Shown piece by piece: positions 48,643-58,401 of a stretch of 64,000 nucleotides of DNA (position 1 is the first letter of the stretch; the number at the start of each line of letters is the position of its first letter). The translations under genes were made by a program, and so were the position numbers. This stretch comes from Mucilaginibacter sp. (GTDB lineage: Bacteria > Bacteroidota > Bacteroidia > Sphingobacteriales > Sphingobacteriaceae). The DNA lies in assembly GCF_025362475.1 (NCBI RefSeq), contig NZ_JANYGH010000058.1:248001-312000 (forward strand), given 5' to 3'. The notes under the pieces are model-generated. The model had not been told where the DNA came from and did not search any database. It saw nothing but the letters and a program-made list of their open reading frames with translations.

Positions 48643-50109
48643 TTGAAAAAAATTAGTCTTGCTATAATAATCTTATTACTGTGCTCATTTAAAGCGACTT
48701 TTGCCCAGCCCTCTGTTAAAAAAGACAGCCTGGCTGATTACATTTTACTGAAGGATCAGGAGAAACGGGAAAGAAAAGTAATCATGTACATTAAAACTTT
48801 TTTTCAAAACTCACCGCTGGATCAACTTGATGCTAAAAAGAAAGCCATCACCGATACTTTTACGAAATATAATTTCGAGCACAGGGAATCAATATCATAC
48901 TTTATGGAAAGTATATATCAGAGACGGCTTGAAAACCTCCAGGAATCACAAAACGCCTTAATAAAAGCCATAGATGAGGCACACAAAAGCAGCGACCACC
49001 TGCTTCTTTTTGATTATTTTACCCATCTCGCCTTTTTACAAACCGACGAAGGAAATTCCATTGGAGCAGTATCAAGCTATGGGCTGGCAAAGAATGAAGT
49101 AAAAAAATTAAATGATCCTTATTTAGAGGCATTGTTAGATGTCAATATATCTGATATATATTATAAGAGTGGTCTTTACGGCCAGTCGCTATCCTACCTT
49201 AACCAGGCGCAACGCATTATTGACGAAAACAAGATCAATCGCCTTAACGCTTTGAGTCTGATAACGTATAATAAAGCCGAGAACTATTTCAGGACCAGAA
49301 ATTACGATTCTTTAAGGCTTTGTCATGAAAAACTATTTGGTCCCAAAAACCGAACGTACAAATTACATACCTATCAAAAACGTACCAGCTACTATCTTGA
49401 TTTATTAAAACACAACTATAAAGGCGCCATAAAGAAAATTAATACATTATTAAAAGATAGCCTTTATGTAAAAAGCGACCTGGAGGAGCAAATGCTTGCT
49501 GATGCCTATTATAGTAACGGACAAATAGATTCGGCCCAATACATGACCGAAAAGCAACTGGCTAAACCATCTCAAAAAAACCATCCCGAAATAAAATACC
49601 ACCTATATGAAGTACTTGGCCAAATAGCCGAGCTTAAAAACGACGAAAAGCTTGCCGCCTACAACTTTAAACTGGCATTGGGAGAATTAAAACAAAACAT
49701 CAACAACCTATTGCAGGTAGGTGATAAATCCTCCCAGATAAAAATCAATGAAGTGCAAAGCCTCTATTATGTAAACCTACTCAAATATGAGCGGGAGCGC
49801 TTATGGATGCTATTTGCTATTGCACTGGCAGTTTTAGCAGTTATAGTTGTTGCTATATTTTACCGCAACAGCCGACAGAAAAGAGATTACGAGCAATTGC
49901 TATTTGCAGCAAAAAAACAGGAACTGGCTTCTATAAACTCCCATGAGGTACGTAACCACCTGTCAAATATCTTAGGCCTGCTTGATTTGATGAAGGATAG
50001 TGAAACAAAAGAAGAATTGCTTAAAACACGCAAGTATTTATTGTATTCGGCCGAAGAGTTGGATAAAAATCTAAAAAACGTATCTCAAAAGCTAAGTGAA
50101 AAGGATTAA
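48643..50109 (+). CDS. TPR-repeat membrane protein with histidine-kinase DHp-like tail, no ATPase domain
   Basis: Signal peptide, TPR-like helices, TM 'LWMLFAIALAVLAVIVVAIFY', then 'QELASINSHEVRNHLSNILGLLDLM'; stop about 55 aa later. Confidence 0.8.
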   Translation: MKKISLAIIILLLCSFKATFAQPSVKKDSLADYILLKDQEKRERKVIMYIKTFFQNSPLDQLDAKKKAITDTFTKYNFEHRESISYFMESIYQRRLENLQESQNALIKAIDEAHKSSDHLLLFDYFTHLAFLQTDEGNSIGAVSSYGLAKNEVKKLNDPYLEALLDVNISDIYYKSGLYGQSLSYLNQAQRIIDENKINRLNALSLITYNKAENYFRTRNYDSLRLCHEKLFGPKNRTYKLHTYQKRTSYYLDLLKHNYKGAIKKINTLLKDSLYVKSDLEEQMLADAYYSNGQIDSAQYMTEKQLAKPSQKNHPEIKYHLYEVLGQIAELKNDEKLAAYNFKLALGELKQNINNLLQVGDKSSQIKINEVQSLYYVNLLKYERERLWMLFAIALAVLAVIVVAIFYRNSRQKRDYEQLLFAAKKQELASINSHEVRNHLSNILGLLDLMKDSETKEELLKTRKYLLYSAEELDKNLKNVSQKLSEKD

Positions 50110-50414
50110 TTAACTAAAAAAAGAATAGTTCTATCCGCATAAACAGCCCTTTTTGGCTTAAATGGCCAATACTTTACACTTTTCGTAAAAAACCACGATT
50201 TAAGAAATACAAAAATATAAAATTGCTAAAAAAGCCATTTATCGGGTTAATTATTATGTATTTGTAGTTAATTAATAGTGTTTGTTGAAAAAAATTATAA
50301 AAAAATCATTAAATCGTAGTGATTTTTGTAAAAATAATTTAAATTCGCCTTATTAATTGGCGAGATTAATACAAAAACTATCAATAGAACCCCAACTTTA
50401 CAAATTAATTAAAA

Positions 50415-51425
50415 ATGGCAACTAAACTCGAGTACATTTGGCTTGATGGGTACAAACCAACACAAAGCCTGCGTAGCAAAACAAAGATTGAAAAAGATTT
50501 CAGCGGTAAATTAGAAGATTGTCCGCTATGGAGCTTTGATGGTTCTTCAACCGAACAGGCACCAGGTGGTTCGTCTGATTGTGTATTAAAGCCTGTTTTT
50601 ATATGTCCTGATCCTCAAAGAAAAGACGCGTACCTTGTTATGTGCGAAGTTTTGGATTCAAAAGGTGAGCCTCATGAATCAAACGGACGTGCACACATCA
50701 TGGATGATGATAACGATTTTTGGTTTGGTTTTGAACAGGAATACTTTTTATGGGATCCTAAAACAAACAAACCTCTTGGTTTCCCGGCTGGTGGTTACCC
50801 AGGTCCACAAGGTCCTTACTATTGCTCAGTAGGCGCAAACAACGCATATGGTCGTGAAATTGTTGAAGAGCACTTAGACGTATGTTTAGATGCTGGCTTA
50901 AATGTTGAAGGCATAAATGCTGAGGTAGCTGCAGGTCAGTGGGAATTCCAGATCTTTGCTAAAGGTGCAAAAGAAGCTGGTGACCAAATCTGGGTAGCAC
51001 GTTATTTATTAGAAAGAATTGGTGAAAGCTATGGCGTTTCTATCAACTGGCATTGCAAACCGTTAGGTGAATTGGATTGGAATGGTTCTGGTATGCACGC
51101 TAACTTCTCAAACACTACTTTACGTACTGCAAACAGCAAAGAAACTTTCACAGCTATCTGCGAAGCTTTCCGCCCTGCGGTTGCTGAGTGTGTTGCCGTA
51201 TATGGTGCTCATAACGAATTACGTTTAACAGGTAAACACGAAACTGCATCTATTAATGATTTCAGCTATGGTGTTTCTGATCGTGGTGCTTCTATCCGTA
51301 TCCCATTGTATACAGTGGATCATAACTGGAGTGGTTACCTTGAAGATCGTCGTCCTAACTCGGCTGCCGATCCTTACAAAGTTGCCGCGGTGATTATCAA
51401 AACTGTAAAATCAGCTAAAGTTTAA
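50415..51425 (+). CDS. Glutamine synthetase, type II (GSII, eukaryote-like)
   Basis: 336 aa 'LEYIWLDGYKPTQSLRSKTKI', 'LWSFDGSSTEQAPGGSSDCVLKPV', 'WFGFEQEYFLWD', 'INWHCKPLGELDWNGSGMHANFS', 'YLEDRRPNSAADPYKV'. Confidence 0.95.
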   Translation: MATKLEYIWLDGYKPTQSLRSKTKIEKDFSGKLEDCPLWSFDGSSTEQAPGGSSDCVLKPVFICPDPQRKDAYLVMCEVLDSKGEPHESNGRAHIMDDDNDFWFGFEQEYFLWDPKTNKPLGFPAGGYPGPQGPYYCSVGANNAYGREIVEEHLDVCLDAGLNVEGINAEVAAGQWEFQIFAKGAKEAGDQIWVARYLLERIGESYGVSINWHCKPLGELDWNGSGMHANFSNTTLRTANSKETFTAICEAFRPAVAECVAVYGAHNELRLTGKHETASINDFSYGVSDRGASIRIPLYTVDHNWSGYLEDRRPNSAADPYKVAAVIIKTVKSAKV

Positions 51426-51449
51426 TCCCCCACATATATAATTTTCTAA

Positions 51450-51486
51450 AATCCCCTGATCTTAAAAGAATCAGGGGATTTTTTTT
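51450..51486 (+). terminator. Rho-independent terminator downstream of GSII
   Basis: aatcccctga...tcaggggatt stem followed by ttttttt. Confidence 0.92.
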
Positions 51487-51494
51487 GAACCCAT

Positions 51495-51911
51495 TTATTT
51501 GGTTTTGGTATTGATGTATTGTACATAGTTGCCACCGGCAATTCGTTTAAGCCTGTTCTCCGGCCAGTTATATAAGTAAGCCCAGCAGGTAATTACTTCA
51601 TCATCCTTTATAACCTTAATCAACTCCCTTGTATATTCATGTGGATGCAGTTCGTTTGCGCCAATACCCTCATATCTGTCAATTACATCCAAAACCTTTT
51701 GGGGATTGTCAATTAAATATATCCTGCCGTAAACATATTGGTTTGTGCTTGCATCGGCAATAGCGCCCGGATATTCACCGGCATTATAAAGCCTACCTTT
51801 AAATTTGCCTTGCCCAAGTAGTTTACAATGCGCTTGCAAATAATCGGCAAACTCATTTCCGCTCATGAGCAGCGTTCCGTAAACAAATAAATACTGGTTA
51901 ATTGTTGCCAT
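51495..51911 (-). CDS. Gamma-glutamylcyclotransferase (GGCT/AIG2) family protein
   Basis: 'LFVYGTLLMSGNEFADYL', 'RLYNAGEYPGAI', 'LDVIDRYEGI'. Confidence 0.93.
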   Translation of the reverse strand: MATINQYLFVYGTLLMSGNEFADYLQAHCKLLGQGKFKGRLYNAGEYPGAIADASTNQYVYGRIYLIDNPQKVLDVIDRYEGIGANELHPHEYTRELIKVIKDDEVITCWAYLYNWPENRLKRIAGGNYVQYINTKTK

Positions 51912-52041
51912 AAATAAAACCTACCTCAAACAAAGGTAAGGCCTAATTCGTATGAATGGATATAACATCCGGAGCAGTTTTTTTATGTTTACATCATAAT
52001 GGCTATCTTGCTAAATTGAAACCGGCCGTATATTTTATACC

Positions 52042-53400
52042 ATGAATCCAGAACAGATCAAAACATATTTAGAAGAAAATAACATCCAAAAAATAAAATT
52101 TGCCTTTGCCGATATTGATGGCGTTTTACGCGGTAAGGTGATCCACCCCAAAAAATTTCTCGAAGGCCTGCAAAGTGGTTATGGTTTTTGCGATGTAGTT
52201 TTTGGATGGGATAGCAATGATGTTTGTTATGATAACGTAAAGCTTACCGGTTGGCATACCGGCTATCCGGATAAACTTTGCCGTATCGATTTAAATACCC
52301 TTCGTAACATACCGTGGCAGGATAATATACCTTTCTTTTTAGCCGACTACAACGACCCTAATGGCACCGCATTGCCGGCATGCCCCCGCAGTTTATTAAA
52401 AAAGATAGTAAAGGAATGTGAAGACCTGGGTTACCATGCCGAATTTGCGCAGGAATTTGAGTGGTTCAACTTCAGGGAAACACCGCAATCTATCAACGAT
52501 AAGGATTTCACCAATATCAATACCCTTACACCGGGAATGTTTGGTTACTCTATACTGCGCACCTCACAAAACAGTGATTTTTACTATGACCTGTTTAACC
52601 TGCTTACCCAATTTAATATCCCAATTGAAGGCTTACATACCGAAACAGGTCCGGGTGTTTATGAAGCTGCTATTGCCCATGATGAAGTTTTAGCCGCTGC
52701 CGATAAAGCGGTGCTTTTTAAAACCGCCGTTAAGGAAATTGCCTATAAACACGGCATTATGGCATCGTTCATGGCTAAATGGAATGAGAATTTACCAGGC
52801 TGCAGCGGCCATATCCACCAAAGCCTATGGAGTAAGGATAAGGCCGACAACCTTTTCTACAATGCCGATGACCCGAATAAAATGAGTGATCTGCATAAGC
52901 ACTATCTTGCCGGCCAGCTGTACTGCATGCCGCACCTGTTGCCTATGTATGCACCAACCGTAAACAGTTATAAGCGACTGGTTGAGGGTGCCTGGGCGCC
53001 AACAACCATTACCTGGGGAGTAGATAACCGCACCACGGCACTGCGTGTTATAAACACCACACCCGGCTACACCCGGCTGGAAACCCGCATACCTGGTTCA
53101 GATACCAATCCTTACCTGGCTATTGCAGCCGCGCTTGCTTCTGGCTTATACGGCATAAAAAACAAATTGCCTTTAAACATACAACCTACTGTAGGCAATG
53201 GCTACCAGGATAAAAGCAATGGTGTGCTTGCCCAAAACCTGTATGAGGCTGCTACAGATATGAAAAACTCGCAGATAGCCAAAGAACTTTTTGGTGAAGG
53301 CTTTGTGGAGCACTTTACCCAAACCCGGCTGTGGGAACACCGCCAATATGCTAAACATGTTACAGATTGGGAGCTGAAGAGGTATTTTGAAATCATATAA
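52042..53400 (+). CDS. Glutamine synthetase family ligase (GSI-like)
   Basis: 'FAFADIDGVLRGKVI', 'AEFAQEFEWFNF', 'GLHTETGPGVYEAAI', 'GCSGHIHQSLW', 'NSYKRLVEGAWAPTTITWGVDNRTTALRV', 'RLETRIPGSDTNPYLAIAAALASG'. Confidence 0.93.
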   Translation: MNPEQIKTYLEENNIQKIKFAFADIDGVLRGKVIHPKKFLEGLQSGYGFCDVVFGWDSNDVCYDNVKLTGWHTGYPDKLCRIDLNTLRNIPWQDNIPFFLADYNDPNGTALPACPRSLLKKIVKECEDLGYHAEFAQEFEWFNFRETPQSINDKDFTNINTLTPGMFGYSILRTSQNSDFYYDLFNLLTQFNIPIEGLHTETGPGVYEAAIAHDEVLAAADKAVLFKTAVKEIAYKHGIMASFMAKWNENLPGCSGHIHQSLWSKDKADNLFYNADDPNKMSDLHKHYLAGQLYCMPHLLPMYAPTVNSYKRLVEGAWAPTTITWGVDNRTTALRVINTTPGYTRLETRIPGSDTNPYLAIAAALASGLYGIKNKLPLNIQPTVGNGYQDKSNGVLAQNLYEAATDMKNSQIAKELFGEGFVEHFTQTRLWEHRQYAKHVTDWELKRYFEII

Positions 53401-53406
53401 TGTTAG

Positions 53407-53503
53407 TCTGAACCGGGATTTGTGAAATTTATTGAATTAGCAGAATTTTAAAAGCGACTGGAAATTCTACCAATTCAATCAATTCGTTTAATTCCGGTTC
53501 AGA
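53407..53503. repeat. 'TCTGAACCGG' palindromic intergenic repeat, copy 2
   Basis: tctgaaccgg (53407-53416) and ccggttcaga (53494-53503), with internal gaattag/attcaatc-type segments. Confidence 0.75.
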
Positions 53504-53586
53504 TAAAAATTCCAGTTCATACAATTTGATTATTATTGCGCACATTTGCCCCCGCAAAATTCCAATTATAAACCAACGTTAAAAAA

Positions 53587-54624
53587 ATGGATTATTCCAT
53601 CATTGTTAAAAAAGCATGGGAAGGCTATGATGCCTCAAAAACCATCAAGCTCATTGAAGATATCAGCGCAATGGTATCTACTAATCATGTATACCGCATC
53701 ACTTTTGATGATGATGATATCATCATAGCTAAACTATCTTATTTTGGTAAGTTTGAAAACTTTAAAGAAGATCATCGTATCATTCAAACTTTAGCCAACA
53801 ACCTGCTCTACCCGTTTGAAAATTTACTGGCCCGTTCCCTGTTAAAAAATAACAGAGTATATATTTACCATTATAAGCACGGCAAAACAGATGCCTGGGT
53901 GGTTTTTTACAACCCGACTCGAATACTTAACAGGCTCCCGCGCAGGCTTGATGACAATCAGATTAAAAAGCTGGGCCAGCAAGTGGGCAAGTTTCATAAG
54001 GCTTGCTCAAGGGTAAAAAATGTATTACCTAAATCATCAAAAACCCTGCGTACTGATATTTCGGCCTTGATGAATCAGCTGGAGACTAACGAGCAACAGT
54101 TTGGCACTGCCATGCAAGCTGATTTCTTGAAATACCATTGCGAAACCTTTATGAAGAACCGCTCGAAATACAACATGAGCTCATTCGAGATCATCCCGGT
54201 ATTTATCGACTGGAATATTGGCAACTTTTCGGTAACCCCAAGCCTGGAACTTTATTCCCGTTGGGATTATGATTGGTTCAGGATGAGTTACCGGGTGCTT
54301 GATTTTTATTTCTTCAGCCGCGTGGTATCTGATGTTGGCGATCGTACGGTGTTCAGCTATGTGATCAATACGATGATGGAAGACAGGTTCATCCTGTTTT
54401 TAAAAGAATATCACAAGATAAATCCCCTTACTGCAGACGAGATCAGGTTTATGAAGGAGGCTTACCGGTTTTTTATTTTAAACTACGTGATCAAAGATGG
54501 CAAGCACTTTTTTAGCGAACAGTATGCGCAGAAATTACAATCAGAGGCCTTTAATATCTACCTTCCATCGGTCGACAGGGATTTTGACGCGGAAAAAATT
54601 ATTGAAGCACTTAAATTAAAATAG
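53587..54624 (+). CDS. Aminoglycoside-phosphotransferase-like kinase, divergent
   Basis: 'VFIDWNIGNFSV' (catalytic-loop-like) then 'SRWDYDWFRMSYRVLDFYFF'. Confidence 0.78.
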   Translation: MDYSIIVKKAWEGYDASKTIKLIEDISAMVSTNHVYRITFDDDDIIIAKLSYFGKFENFKEDHRIIQTLANNLLYPFENLLARSLLKNNRVYIYHYKHGKTDAWVVFYNPTRILNRLPRRLDDNQIKKLGQQVGKFHKACSRVKNVLPKSSKTLRTDISALMNQLETNEQQFGTAMQADFLKYHCETFMKNRSKYNMSSFEIIPVFIDWNIGNFSVTPSLELYSRWDYDWFRMSYRVLDFYFFSRVVSDVGDRTVFSYVINTMMEDRFILFLKEYHKINPLTADEIRFMKEAYRFFILNYVIKDGKHFFSEQYAQKLQSEAFNIYLPSVDRDFDAEKIIEALKLK

Positions 54625-54679
54625 GCAATACTTTAATATTTAAGCATATTGCACCCTAATAACTACATTAAACTCAAGC

Positions 54680-55549
54680 ATGAAAAAAATAGAAAACTTT
54701 AAATCCATTATTGACAGGTATAAGGTTATTTTTTTTGATGCATTTGGCGTATTAAAAACCTATAAGGGCCTGCTGCCGGGTATAGAGCGAACCTTTGATT
54801 ACCTGGAACAGCAAAATAAAGAATATTACATCGTTACCAATGATGCTTCCAGGAGCCCCGCGCAACTGGCAGAATCATATAATACAAAAGGCCTGCTCGC
54901 CGTAACTCCTAACAGAATCATATCATCGGGCATGCTTACTAAGGATTATCTTGACCTAAAAGTGAACGACGGCATTGTAGCCTATTTGGGCACTCCCGAT
55001 TCGGCGCATTATATTGATAGCTCGGGCTTGCACACGCTACCCGTAAGCCTTATAAACGAGGATAATATTGATAAGGTAAACGCCCTTGTATTTTTAGACG
55101 ATGAGGGTTTTGACTGGTTTGATGATTTGAATAAGGCCGTAAATATTTTGCGCAAAAGAACCATACCGGCAATTGTTGCCAATACAGACCGGGCCTATCC
55201 ACGAACCAAGCATGATGTATCCATAGCGGTTGGTGGTTTGGCCAGTATGATTGAGGCAATTGTTGGGAAAGAGTTTATCCGTTTTGGTAAGCCCGATTCG
55301 CAAATGTTCATGTTTGCTTATGATCTGCTGCGCGAGCAAGGCCCCATCAGTAAAAAAGATATAGTGATGGTTGGCGATACCCTGCAAACTGATATTTTAG
55401 GTGCCAATAAATTTGGGCTCGATACTGTTTTGGTACTATCGGGCAACACCCAGCCGCTTGATGCCGAAAACAGGATAATAGCAACAGGGATTGTACCAAC
55501 TTATATTTGCGATTCGGCGGTTATAGAACGTGGCGAGCTGGGATTTTAA
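54680..55549 (+). CDS. HAD-superfamily hydrolase, subfamily IIA (NagD-like)
   Basis: 'VIFFDAFGVLKTYKGLLPGIERTFDYL', 'YIVTNDASRSP', 'FGKPDSQMF', 'IVMVGDTLQTDILGANKFGLDTVLVLSGN'. Confidence 0.93.
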   Translation: MKKIENFKSIIDRYKVIFFDAFGVLKTYKGLLPGIERTFDYLEQQNKEYYIVTNDASRSPAQLAESYNTKGLLAVTPNRIISSGMLTKDYLDLKVNDGIVAYLGTPDSAHYIDSSGLHTLPVSLINEDNIDKVNALVFLDDEGFDWFDDLNKAVNILRKRTIPAIVANTDRAYPRTKHDVSIAVGGLASMIEAIVGKEFIRFGKPDSQMFMFAYDLLREQGPISKKDIVMVGDTLQTDILGANKFGLDTVLVLSGNTQPLDAENRIIATGIVPTYICDSAVIERGELGF

Positions 55550-55558
55550 ATCCCCGAC

Positions 55559-55960
55559 CTACTTATAGCGCAGCGGCGTATGCCTGCAAACGCCAACATA
55601 TCTATTATTTATATAATGCGCCAGGGCTATTGTTAACCCACCCAAAGGCACAATAATCGCTTCGGCTATATTGTTTAAGATAGCATGCCCCAGCATTATT
55701 ATCACAAAGCCTGCAAGCAATAAAATTAAAGGTAGCGCCTTGCGATGGCTGCGCAGGTAAGATAACCCTATTGAATATCCACCTATCATCAGCGCTAAAA
55801 CAATCATTCCCCACTCTACCCATGGTGTTGCTAAAAACCCAAGACCAATTAATGGCAAACTGGTAAGCAACAGTGGCACTACCGCACAATGAATGGCGCA
55901 TATTGTTGAAGCCGTTATGCCAATACCATCCAACCTGGAAGATGTTTTATGAAGATGCAT
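55559..55960 (-). CDS. MerC-domain membrane protein
   Basis: 'LDGIGITASTICAIHCAVVPLLLTSLPLIGLGFL' (C...HC motif), four hydrophobic segments. Start at 55960 preferred. Confidence 0.82.
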   Translation of the reverse strand: MHLHKTSSRLDGIGITASTICAIHCAVVPLLLTSLPLIGLGFLATPWVEWGMIVLALMIGGYSIGLSYLRSHRKALPLILLLAGFVIIMLGHAILNNIAEAIIVPLGGLTIALAHYINNRYVGVCRHTPLRYK

Positions 55961-56097
55961 GCCGCAAATATAAAACAAATGCAACATAATTGCTTTTAAA
56001 ATTTTATTATCTTAATTAAATACATTAACATTGATGTAACATATTTTTAATACAAGCGTCAATAATTACTTTTGCAAACTATTACTATGATTGAACT

Positions 56098-56733
56098 GTG
56101 ACACTGATAGCTTTATATAGAATAAAACTTAACTGGCAAAACGCATTCGACACGAGTTTAAAACGCGTTAAGCTTATTATAGGCACGATGCTTATTGTAG
56201 CTATAATTAATATTATGCCTTCTTTTTTCAGGAGTATTGAACAAAGGAATGGTGTTGTATTAAATGATTGGGTTCTGGCTCATTTACCAGCCGTCGACGT
56301 GTCTGTCCCCATTTTCGCCATTATATGGGGTATGGGTATACTTATGATGGTAAGGGCCTTATATAAACCCGCCATCGGCATGACCTATCTTTGGACACTT
56401 ATATTTGTTTGTATAGCCCGGTTTCTAACATTAAGTTTCGTAAAACTCGATCCCCCGATAGGGTTAATCCCGTTGGTCGATCCGCTTACCGGGTACTTTT
56501 ACGGTCACGCTGCTATCACTAAAGATCTTTTCTTCTCTGGCCACACCGCATCCCTGGTTTTAATATATCTCCATCTGGAACGGAAAAACGATAAGCGCAT
56601 TGCTCTTGCAGCCATGCTAATTGTGATGATGCTATTACTGGTGCAGCATATTCACTATACTATGGATATACTGGCCGCGCCGGTTATAGTTTATTGTTGT
56701 TACCGCTTTACCCGCGCGCTTGGCTTTAGATAA
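56098..56733 (+). CDS. PAP2-like / sphingomyelin synthase-related membrane phosphotransferase
   Basis: Multi-TM; 'KDLFFSGHTASLVLIYLHL' and 'QHIHYTMDILAAPVIVYCCYRF'. GTG start; the ATG at 56087 is out of frame. Confidence 0.82.
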   Translation: MTLIALYRIKLNWQNAFDTSLKRVKLIIGTMLIVAIINIMPSFFRSIEQRNGVVLNDWVLAHLPAVDVSVPIFAIIWGMGILMMVRALYKPAIGMTYLWTLIFVCIARFLTLSFVKLDPPIGLIPLVDPLTGYFYGHAAITKDLFFSGHTASLVLIYLHLERKNDKRIALAAMLIVMMLLLVQHIHYTMDILAAPVIVYCCYRFTRALGFR

Positions 56734-56803
56734 AACAGAATATTCAATAATTTAAATTTTATTTTGCATTCCCTATAATGCAACTTATATGCATTAGCGT
56801 TTA

Positions 56804-58300
56804 TCAAACATCCATATTTTTCATGAGGTGCATTGACTCTTTTAAATCCGTGTAAAGCTTTTTAAACAGCACGAAATGTTTACTGTACATCTTGTGGTTT
56901 CCTTCATTCGGCTCTATAATCGTTTGGTTGTCAATGTGGGTTAGCCTGATGTAACTATCGGGGTCCAGCACTTGCATGGCAAGGTAAACGGCCCCAACTG
57001 CCGATGCATCCTCGGGTTGTAGTACTACCTGCTTTTTCCCGGTGATATCGGCCAGGATCTGTGTCCATGTGCCGGAGCTTACAAAGCCACCACTAATATT
57101 AACCTGGGTAATATTAACCGAGGCATCTTCAACTATTTTAAGCACATCATATAAAGCAAAACAAACGCCCTCAAGTGAGGCCCTTAAAAAGTGCGCGCGC
57201 GTGTGCATTGGCTTAACATTCAGGAATGCGCCGCTGCTCCTGGTATCCCAAAGGGGCGCTCTTTCGCCATATAAATAGGGCAAAAACAGTAAACCGTCAC
57301 TACCAGCCGGTGTAGTTTCAATAGCGTTAAACAAATCACGGTAATCATCGGCCGTAATTTCAGTTTTTTGAAGAAAGTTGCTCAACAGCCAGTTAATTGC
57401 AATCCCCCCGTTATTCACCGCTCCACCACATAAATAAGTATCCTGGTTAAGCAGGTAATTAAAGGTCATACCCTGGTAATTATAAACCGGTTTGGGGCTG
57501 GTAATCCTGACAGCCCCGCTGGTACCAATAGTTAAAGCGGCAATACCTGGCCCGGTTGTATGGCTCCCCAGATTTGCGCAGGCCCCATCGCTTGCACCAA
57601 TAATAAAATTTGTTTTCTGGGGGATGTTAAGCAGGCTTGCTTTAGCAGCATCCAAATTACTCCGATAGTAAGTAGTGTTTTCGGGCTTCGATAACTTGCC
57701 TGGAGATATACCCGCCAAGGCACAGGCCTCCCCGCTCCACTCCAATTTTAAAATATCAAATAACCCTGTTGCAGAGGCAATAGAATAATCTACCTGGAAA
57801 GTATTGAACAGGTTAAACCAGATAAACTCTTTAATAGAAATAAATTTATGGGTTTGAGCAAACAGATCCGGTTTATTTTCACGCATCCACATCAGTTTAC
57901 ACAGCGGCGACATAGCATGTATTGGAGTACCCGTTATCCGGTAAATCTCCTCTCCTTTTGCCGAGTCCCTTAAATGCTCCGCTATCTCCTCGCTTCGTGC
58001 ATCTGCCCAGGTTATCATTGGCGCCAAAGGTATCCCGATCTCATTAACCGGAATAATGCTATGCATAGCACTGCTAAAGCTAATCGCTTCCGGTGCAAAG
58101 CCTACCTTAACAGTTATCTCTTGCAGGCATTTTACAAAGGCATCCCATATCAATACAGGATCCTGTTCGCTGTAACCGGGTTGAGGACTATTAATAGGGT
58201 AATGCTGTTGGGTAACACCCAATACCTCCCCGGTTAAAGCAACCGCAACAGCCTTGGTGCTGCCTGTGCCAATGTCGATACCTAAAATATATGCCTGCAT
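56804..58300 (-). CDS. gntK: FGGY-family carbohydrate kinase, gluconokinase-like
   Basis: 'YILGIDIGTGSTKAVAV', 'GYSEQDPVLIWDAF', 'IIGASDGACANLGSH', 'NISGGFVSSGTWTQILADITGKKV'-like C-terminal block. Confidence 0.88.
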   Translation of the reverse strand: MQAYILGIDIGTGSTKAVAVALTGEVLGVTQQHYPINSPQPGYSEQDPVLIWDAFVKCLQEITVKVGFAPEAISFSSAMHSIIPVNEIGIPLAPMITWADARSEEIAEHLRDSAKGEEIYRITGTPIHAMSPLCKLMWMRENKPDLFAQTHKFISIKEFIWFNLFNTFQVDYSIASATGLFDILKLEWSGEACALAGISPGKLSKPENTTYYRSNLDAAKASLLNIPQKTNFIIGASDGACANLGSHTTGPGIAALTIGTSGAVRITSPKPVYNYQGMTFNYLLNQDTYLCGGAVNNGGIAINWLLSNFLQKTEITADDYRDLFNAIETTPAGSDGLLFLPYLYGERAPLWDTRSSGAFLNVKPMHTRAHFLRASLEGVCFALYDVLKIVEDASVNITQVNISGGFVSSGTWTQILADITGKKQVVLQPEDASAVGAVYLAMQVLDPDSYIRLTHIDNQTIIEPNEGNHKMYSKHFVLFKKLYTDLKESMHLMKNMDV

Positions 58301-58401
58301 ATTGTTATCTGCGTCCAAAATAGGATTTATCTTTGGGATGCGGGAAATAAAAAATCGGCTTACTGATTTCTCAAAAATTTGCCCTAATTTTCGCCTCGTC
58401 T

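Noticed and set aside
50342-50364. Possible riboswitch/leader hairpin (ttcgccttattaattggcgag) upstream of GSII
   Set aside because: Stem is only about 5 bp in very AT-rich DNA; cannot be distinguished from chance without alignment.
56087-56101. ATG at 56087 as start of the PAP2-like gene
   Set aside because: Reads ATG ATT GAA CTG TGA, an immediate stop; the GTG at 56098 is in frame with the conserved protein.
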